Both the position numbers and the translations under genes were made by a program. From Lentinus brumalis (Eukaryota; Basidiomycota; Agaricomycetes; Polyporales; Polyporaceae), in contig MARA01000005.1 in assembly GCA_001792895.1 (NCBI GenBank), forward strand, positions 186,001 to 250,000: DNA of 64,000 nucleotides, given 5' to 3'. A model generated the notes under the pieces. The model did no database searches. It was not told the origin of the DNA and was given only the letters and a program-made list of their open reading frames with translations. Positions 58,028 to 64,000 of this stretch are shown in pieces (the first letter of the stretch is position 1; each line of letters starts with the position of its first letter).

Positions 58028-59382
58028 TCACCCCTTGCGCTTCGCACCCAGCTTCGCCCACCACTCCGTCTGCCGCGGGTTGTCCGCGACCGCCCGCCAC
58101 CCGCCGTCCTCCTCCGTGTACAGCGTCCGCAGCTGCGCTGCCTTCGTCGCATAGAACCGCACGCGCTCCGCATTCTCCAGCACCGCGTACCCCTTCACCA
58201 GCCGCGTGAGCAGCGGCTCCCACAGCCCGCGGTTGTAGCAGCCCTCGCGCACCATCGTGTCCCACAGCACCTCCGCCATCCCAAATGGGTCGAGCTGCGT
58301 GACCCCAGGGGAGAGCATGACCGGCGCCATGGGCTGCGCACCCGTCGCGAGCCACTCCTCGAATGCTTCCTCGACCTTCGCGATCATCGCGTCCCCGGCG
58401 CAGGCGTTCACGAAGGCCCGCGCGGTGTCGCTCTGCTGGCGAGCCTGGCCCGTGAGGCGGCACGCCGTGCACCTGCAGTCGAAGAAGTAGCGGCGCTTCA
58501 GCTCCTCCTTGCGCTTCTCGGACGGGAGGTAGAAGTCGATGTAGGACACCGTGATCTCCTCGCCCGCGCGGATGTCCCGGAACGCGCGCAGCGACTGCGT
58601 GAGGGTCGCCGGGTCGAAGCAGTGCTTCGCGTTCGGGCTGCAGCTGATCAGTCGGGTCAGCGTGCGCTCGGTGAAGAGCAGCGAACTACGCACCTGTGGT
58701 TCGCGCGCGAGCACTCTCGCGCGACTCCGCAGTACCGCCCCTCGTACGTCGGGAACGGCCCGCACATGAACGAGTTCGTGTTGATGATCCCGTCCTCCTC
58801 CGTCGGCATCGTCTTGCCCTTGCAGTTCTTCAGCGCGTAGAAGGCGCGCCGATTCTCGGGGTTCATGAACTGCACCAGGCCCACGGTGAGACGTGCCAAC
58901 GCCTCCCTATCCTGGGTCGGCAGCGCCTTCGGCGAGAGCAGGAGCGGCCGCTCGCGCACGATGACCTCGCCCGCCGTGATGTCCGCAGTGGCGACCATCC
59001 CGAGGCCAGCGCCGTCAATCGGCACGATCTTGTACACCGGGGGAGACGGGCTCGAGAACGCCTGGGGCCACCCGGGGTGCTGGGCACGCAGCGCGTCCAC
59101 GACGCCGTTATAGTGGACGAACACCGTGCGTTGCTCCGGCGGGACTCCGGCCTGGGGGAACTCCGAGACGTCGACGGTGCGTTGCCAGATGTCTGGAGGG
59201 TACTCTGGATCGAGAGGACGGAAGATGTACCGCGCTGGCAGCGGGATGACGGTCGTCGATGGAACCAGCGGGGTCGACTTGTTCTCCTGCTCCGATGGCT
59301 TGCTCGACGACAACGGGCGCGGCTCTGCAGGCGCTGCCTTGCGCGGTTCACGAGGAGTCGAGAGCAGGAATCCGCGACGCAT
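58028..59382 (-). CDS. SET-domain protein 3
   Basis: An intact paralogue. The ATG at 59382 (MRRGFLLSTPREPRK) has a TATA block 51 bases upstream. The N-terminal segment is Ser/Pro-rich, then PLPARYIFRPLDPEYPPDIW and TVFVHYNGVVDAL. The SET core is YKIVPIDGAGLGMVATADI, IVRERPLLLSP, YCGVARECSRANHR, then an intron, CSPNAKHCFDPAT and RAGEEITVSYID (complete SET Tyr-Asp motif). The post-SET is FDCRCTACRLTG and the tail DGGWRAVADNPRQTEWWAK. This copy keeps the most canonical catalytic motifs of the four and is the best candidate for an active methyltransferase. Same strand and intron position as its neighbours. Confidence 0.87.
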
Positions 59383-59421
59383 GATGAGAGGAAGAGAGAG
59401 GCCGCTGGGGACGACGAGCAG

Positions 59422-59455
59422 CTCCTGCAGGGTATATATCAGTGAAGAGATAGAG
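59422..59455 (-). promoter_or_regulatory. TATA promoter block of SET gene 3
   Basis: A TATATA core at 59433-59438, 51 bases before the ATG, with CTGCAG on the gene side and AAACTCTA on the far side (coding strand). Confidence 0.65.
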
Positions 59456-59668
59456 TTTGCTTCGATTTCTGTCGATGATCCTCGTGCTGGAAGATCAGGC
59501 GATATACTAAGTAAATCGGATCGCCGAAATCGAGAGCTCGCACTAGCAGGTGATCTGATGAATAGAATACAATCGTACCTGAACGATGCTAGTCAGAGGA
59601 ACATGAGCAACACGGAACAGAACGAGACTGACAAGAAGCGACCAGCAGCCACAGACGCAAGGCCATGT

Positions 59669-61041
59669 TCACTTCTTGCGCTTATCACCCAGCTTCGCCC
59701 ACCAGTCCGTCTGCCGCGGGTTCTCCGCGACCGCGCGCCATCCGCCGTCCGAGCCCGTGTACGCCATCCTGAGCTCAGCAGCCTTCGTAGCATAGAACCG
59801 CACCTCATTCTCGCTCTCCAAGACCGAACAGCCCTTCACAAGCCGCGCAAGCACAGGCTCCCACAGCGACGGCTCGCAGTACTCCTCGCTCTCCATGATC
59901 GACCACGACGTCGTATCAAGCGTAAAGATGTCGAAGTCGTGCGGCTCCAGCGTGTCCAACGGCAGCAGCTCCGCGCCGCCGAGGACCCACTTTGCGAACC
60001 GGGCGTCGTGCTCCGCGATCTTCTGCCCGTGCAGCTGGAGGGCGAAACGCGCCATGTCGCTCTGCCGGCGCTCAGGCCCGGTGAGACGGCAGATCTTGCA
60101 CGTACATGTGAAGCCGTAGAGCTCCCGCAGTTCCTGCTGCCGCTCGTGGTGCTGGTGGAGCGTGTTACCGAGATAAGTGATCGTGATCTCTTCGCCTGCA
60201 CGGATAGGCCGGAGAGCGTGCAACGAGTCCGTCAAGGTCGGCGTGTCGAAGGCGTGGTGCGCGTTGGGATTGCAGCTGTCGCGTAATGTCAGGTCAGATG
60301 TCAAGAGGAAGCCGACGCAGGAGCGACTCACCTATGGTTCGCGCGTGAGATGTCTCTTGCCACGCCTGTGTATTGGGCTGCGTAATTCGGAAACGGACCC
60401 GCTTCCTGCGAGTTCGTGTCCACGATGCCTGCAAGCTCGGTAGGCAGCGCACTGCCCTTCGAGTTCCATAACGCATACACCCCGCGCCTGTTCTCGGGCT
60501 TCATGAGGCTCACGAACCCCTCGAGAGTGCGATAGATGTCCTCCGCGCTGCCAGAGCCCATGATGTACGCCGGCTGGACTATGTACGGACGCTCCCGCAC
60601 GATCGTCTCGCCCGCTGCGATGTCCCGCGTAGCGACGAGCCCAAGCCCTGTACCGCCGATGGGCGTGACCTGGTGCATCGCGGGAGATGGGGTCGAGAAC
60701 GACAAAGGCCAGCCAGGGTACAGCGCGCACAGATCCTCCTGCATGTTGTTGTACGAGATGAACATTGTCTGTAGCTCTGGTTGCGTGGTCTTAGGAACGT
60801 CTGCACGGCGTACTGCGTACGGCTGGTAACCGGACAGGTACTGTGGGAGGGTAGGGGGACGGCGATACCTGGCTGTTGGGATCGACACAATCTTCACTGG
60901 CGAGGTGGCGGGCTGGGAAGACTTGCGCTCCGGAGCTGAAGCAGGTTTTGTGGATGCTGCTGGCTCTGGCGCGACGATGACAGTGGGAGTCGCCGTCTTG
61001 CGCGGCTCGCGGGGAGTGGAGAGCAGGAAGCCGCGGCGCAT
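59669..61041 (-). CDS. SET-domain protein 4
   Basis: An intact paralogue at the end of the array. The frame is open from 61065, but MRRGFLLSTPREPRK at 61041 is chosen because all paralogues begin so and the TATA block is 51 bases upstream of it. The SET core is HQVTPIGGTGLGLVATRDI, IVRERPYIVQP, YTGVARDISRANHR, an intron, SCNPNAHHAFDTPT and RAGEEITITYLG. The post-SET is FTCTCKICRLTG, followed by a longer helical stretch (LDTTSWSIMESEEYCEPSLW), and the tail is DGGWRAVAENPRQTDWWAK with a lysine-rich end. The SET pseudogene at 13.9 kb resembles this copy most in its KWV and LPL segment. Confidence 0.87.
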
Positions 61042-62650
61042 GGTGGCGGGAAGAGGGAGAGGCAATCGGAATCAACGGCCATGCTGCAGGGTATATATGC
61101 GCACAGAATAAGGTTTACTTCGACTGCTGGGGAAGAATCTCCTGGGGTAGCCTTCACGATCAAAGACAGGATTGGCAGTTCACTTACCTCGTTATTGAGA
61201 GTACGACACGTGCTGTGCGACTTCGGTGCGGTATAGTTGGAGCTCTGACTGAACAGGTGTAGCATGCACCGAACATCTCCTGCCGACGGGAGGTGCGAAT
61301 GCGAACCCGACCAATTGATTGCTGCTTTCTCAAGATCGTACAACTTTAGAGACGACTGCAAAAGACATCGTCTGGGCACGGCAGGAACGTTGAACACCTG
61401 CTCATGTCGGTGCGTATCAGTGCAGTTTGTGAGTTTGGAAGACGGGATCACTCGCCATAGACGTAGATACCGCAGCACATGACTCATGTCATTTGCGCAA
61501 GGGACAGAGGCTGCAAGACCCATTCTGCACATACTAACCGATGGATTTTGCATGAGCCGTACGTACCCCACCGTCTGCACGACGTGTCAGACTTCAGTCC
61601 GAGTGATGCGTCTTCCAGCGGTCCAAGTCCCAACTAGATATTGTCATCGATGACAGCTCAAGCAAGGTCCTCGTGGTTTGGTGGGCCGCCGGATTCCAGG
61701 GGGTATCGGGTCGTGGAGGTTGCGTGGAGAAGGAGGAGAAGGAGGAGGAGAGCAAGAGGCGGAAGTACTGTTGTTGATGGATTGCAGCTGAAAGTGAACC
61801 GAATCGATCCACGAAATTGCCGTCGTGGGTGAACGGCCCAGCGCTAATACCGGGTTCACCTCTCAGATGACATGGCTGTACTAAGTACCAGGATGTCCTC
61901 GACAAGCGGACGAATATGCTGCGCACATCAGCAAGTCTACCGTAAGCTTAAATGTTCAATATAGTCTGCAGACACCAGCTTGCTCACGCGATGCATGTTC
62001 CGGCAGAATCCTGTGTACTTGTACTTAATCGGTGCAGTGGGCGTGACTCTCAGGTCAACCATGTAGCTGAGACTCTCTCCAAAGGTTCCATATCAAACTG
62101 GGCTGGACACGCCCAGAGTCCTCCATGAGTATCTACCATATGCATGGATGCACAGCCAATACTGAATCCTGATATGGGCATCCCAGTTGTCGTTCGACCT
62201 CGGAACCACCGACCCATCAAGTATGTTATGGTGCCGCGCCCTCGTGGCTTTCGGGAGCTGTGTATCTTTCGATTATTCTGGTACGGATATAGACGAACAT
62301 TTACGTTGAGTATTCTGATACCAGCGTGCTCCAGGTAAGCTTCATCGTCCGTCCGAGTAACGCGCCCCAGCGCAGTCACTAATATTACGCCCTAGGAACG
62401 AATATCTCAGATTGCCTGCACCGGCTTGAGTGTATACTGGCCGAATTAGCATGAACGTGGCATCTTCATACGCAAAGTGACTCTCGAGGCGATGTGCGAG
62501 ACCCCACTCGTGGACATTGGGTGCGTACTCGGTTCTCATTATCCTCCCACGTTATGCGCTGAGCACGTACACAGGTATACAAGAAATGTCACCACATCAC
62601 GCACTTTGCCGTACCACTCGGAAAATACCGTACAGAAAGGCACATATACT
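61042..62650. other. Intergenic interval, SET array to F-box gene
   Basis: No gene recognised in about 1.6 kb. It includes the SET gene 4 promoter and a purine-rich GGA microsatellite-like stretch at about 61720-61750. Confidence 0.45.
61081..61115 (-). promoter_or_regulatory. TATA promoter block of SET gene 4
   Basis: A TATATA core at 61092-61097, 51 bases before the ATG, with CTGCAG on the gene side and a related AAACCTTA stretch further upstream. Confidence 0.65.
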
Positions 62651-64000
62651 ATGAGCAGTGGTGGTCCTCCGAGTCGAAGGCTCTCTCGCCTTGGCCGACA
62701 TAACCCCCTCGCCGCGTTACACCCTCCTCCCCCCAGACCTTTCTGCATGTCCACCTCGTTGCACCAAGTCGCCTCAATGACTTTTCCCTATGAGATATAT
62801 GATGAAATCATCAGCGCCGTCCCGGAGCTCGACGAGTCCCGAACGACTGTCGTGGGCATCCTTAGCAGGTGCGCGCTCGTCTGCAGGGGCTGGCTCCCCC
62901 AATGCCAACATCACCTCTATTCCACCGTGTATCTTCGGATGTACAACCCGACTTCCTACATACGGCTGCGGTACCTCTGGCGCACCCTTCGCAACACACC
63001 CCATATCAGTCCCCTCGTCAGGGAGCTCACCGTCTCGGACGGCGTCGAGGGGGTACCGGGCGGCATCCTCCGACTCCTCCCCATCTTCCTCGCATGGAAG
63101 CTGCCGAACATTGCGGCGCTCACACTGCTCAGCGAAGGCACCCGGCTGGAGCTCCACCCGTCGTTCTTTGCCGCGTTGACCACGATGAAGGCGCTGACCT
63201 CGCTGAGGCTCATCCAGACCCGCATTATCCGCACGGATTTCCATAGAGTCCTCGCGGCGCTTCCGCATGTTAGCGACCTCAAGCTGGACGGAGTCGCGTG
63301 GCAGGACTTGCGCGAGTCCTGCGTGCACCAATGGCCGGGCTACCGCCCGAACATACCCCCCCTCTCCAGCTTGTGCATGACTGACACCCCGAAAGCCGAC
63401 ACCGAATACGCTCCGGTATGTTTTCCTAGCATCCACTCCACACACTCGCAGGCTCACATATGTATTTCGATACAAGTTCACGTACCGTGCATATATGCTG
63501 CTCATCCTCAGCGTCTTAGGGCCGACGGTCAGCACCTTGCACCTTGACATCGACGCGTTCTACAAGACTACCAACATCATTGAAGGTCAGTACGTCGCAC
63601 AGTGCGCGTAGCCCGTCATGCTCACTCCCTACCAGAGCTTCCTAACGTGCCTCCGATCCTGTACTTCAACCGCCTCCGGTCGCTTACCCTGCGGTACTGC
63701 TGGAAGTTCAAGCCGACCGAATCTCCTCCAGAGGGATTCCTATCGTTCCTGGATCGACTGGAAGCACCCTCGTTGCAAACCCTGAACATCGCACTGCAGG
63801 TGCGCCCGAAGCATGAGCTCGGGCACCCGGCCACTCTCTTCGGAGTCGCCAAGAACATTGACAGCTACGCCTCCCGAGTCAAATCCCTGACGGCATTGAA
63901 TATTCTGGTCATCTTCGACCTCAACTTCCTGCTGCAATGGTACAAGGACTCCTTCAGAGCGCAGCTCTCGGATCATTTTCTTTGCCATCCGGCGTTCGAG
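62651..64000 (+). CDS. F-box/LRR protein, cut by the window end
   Basis: A substrate-recognition-type F-box protein of the fast-evolving basidiomycete kind, expected to work in SCF ubiquitin ligases. The start at 62651 (MSSGGPPSRRLSRLG) is chosen because it follows a TATA-like cacatatac; an inner Met at 62777 begins the F-box itself, FPYEIYDEIISAVPELDES, then LSRCALVCRGWLPQCQHHLY. LRR-like units follow: LVRELTVSDGVEG, LPNIAALTLLSEG, MKALTSLRLIQTRI, LPHVSDLKLDGVAW. After introns at about 63415 and 63585 come STLHLDIDAFYKTTNIIE, ELPNVPPILYFNRLRSLTLR and SLQTLNIALQVRPKHELG. The frame is still open at 64000. Confidence 0.82.

Noticed and set aside
58696..60286. Long plus-strand open frames (249 and 386 codons) in the SET array.
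   Set aside because: They are antisense to SET genes 3 and 4, which have clear motifs and introns on the minus strand. The open plus frames follow from codon bias.

Overview
The window is nuclear DNA from a filamentous basidiomycete, most likely a wood-decay agaricomycete of the Polyporales. Coding DNA is GC-rich and genes carry many short GT-AG introns, mostly about 45-70 bases. The families present fit this group: tandem type-B carboxylesterases, an OrdA-like P450, DUF6534 membrane proteins, an OTT_1508-like deaminase, a DUF6593 protein, F-box/LRR genes and SET-protein expansions. The species is not named by anything seen here.

Layout. 0.2-2.6 kb: a kinase-like gene and a truncated paralogue. 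2.7-5.4 kb: two tandem SAM methyltransferase genes on the minus strand, one degenerate. 5.8-8.2 kb: carboxylesterase 1 (minus). 9.0-11.0 kb: a cytochrome P450 (minus). 12.3-14.7 kb: a SET-domain gene, a deleted SET pseudogene and a stray 5' fragment of a transmembrane RING ligase gene. 15.4-26.3 kb: a truncated esterase and three complete tandem esterases (plus). 28.1-30.3 kb: a DUF6534 membrane protein. 30.7-32.6 kb: an eroded F-box/LRR-like remnant and three blocks of a GC-rich repeat. 33.3-55.6 kb is more ordinary: GH16 (Crh-like), an LRR protein, an OTT_1508-like deaminase, HNT1 (HIT hydrolase), GH32, a DUF6593 protein, a secreted CBM19-like protein, a TUL1-like RING ligase and a second full kinase-like gene. 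55.8-61.0 kb: three tandem SET-domain genes (minus). 62.7 kb to the end: an F-box/LRR gene cut by the window edge.

How it fits together. The core genes at 34-53 kb look like housekeeping or conserved secreted functions. The flanks are duplication-rich: esterases, SET proteins, kinase-like proteins and methyltransferases each occur as paralogues, and each family includes at least one truncated or degenerate copy. The left flank (0-15 kb) and right flank (53-61 kb) share three families (kinase-like, SET, TUL1-like), which suggests exchange or segmental duplication. Two dispersed repeat families, one with a palindromic TGACGTCA core and one built of TGACGCGACC units, sit in the same flanks. Several genes show apparent one-base losses, often in G/C-rich runs, which may be real decay or residual assembly error. 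Splice sites are read by eye, so spans are firmer than exon edges.
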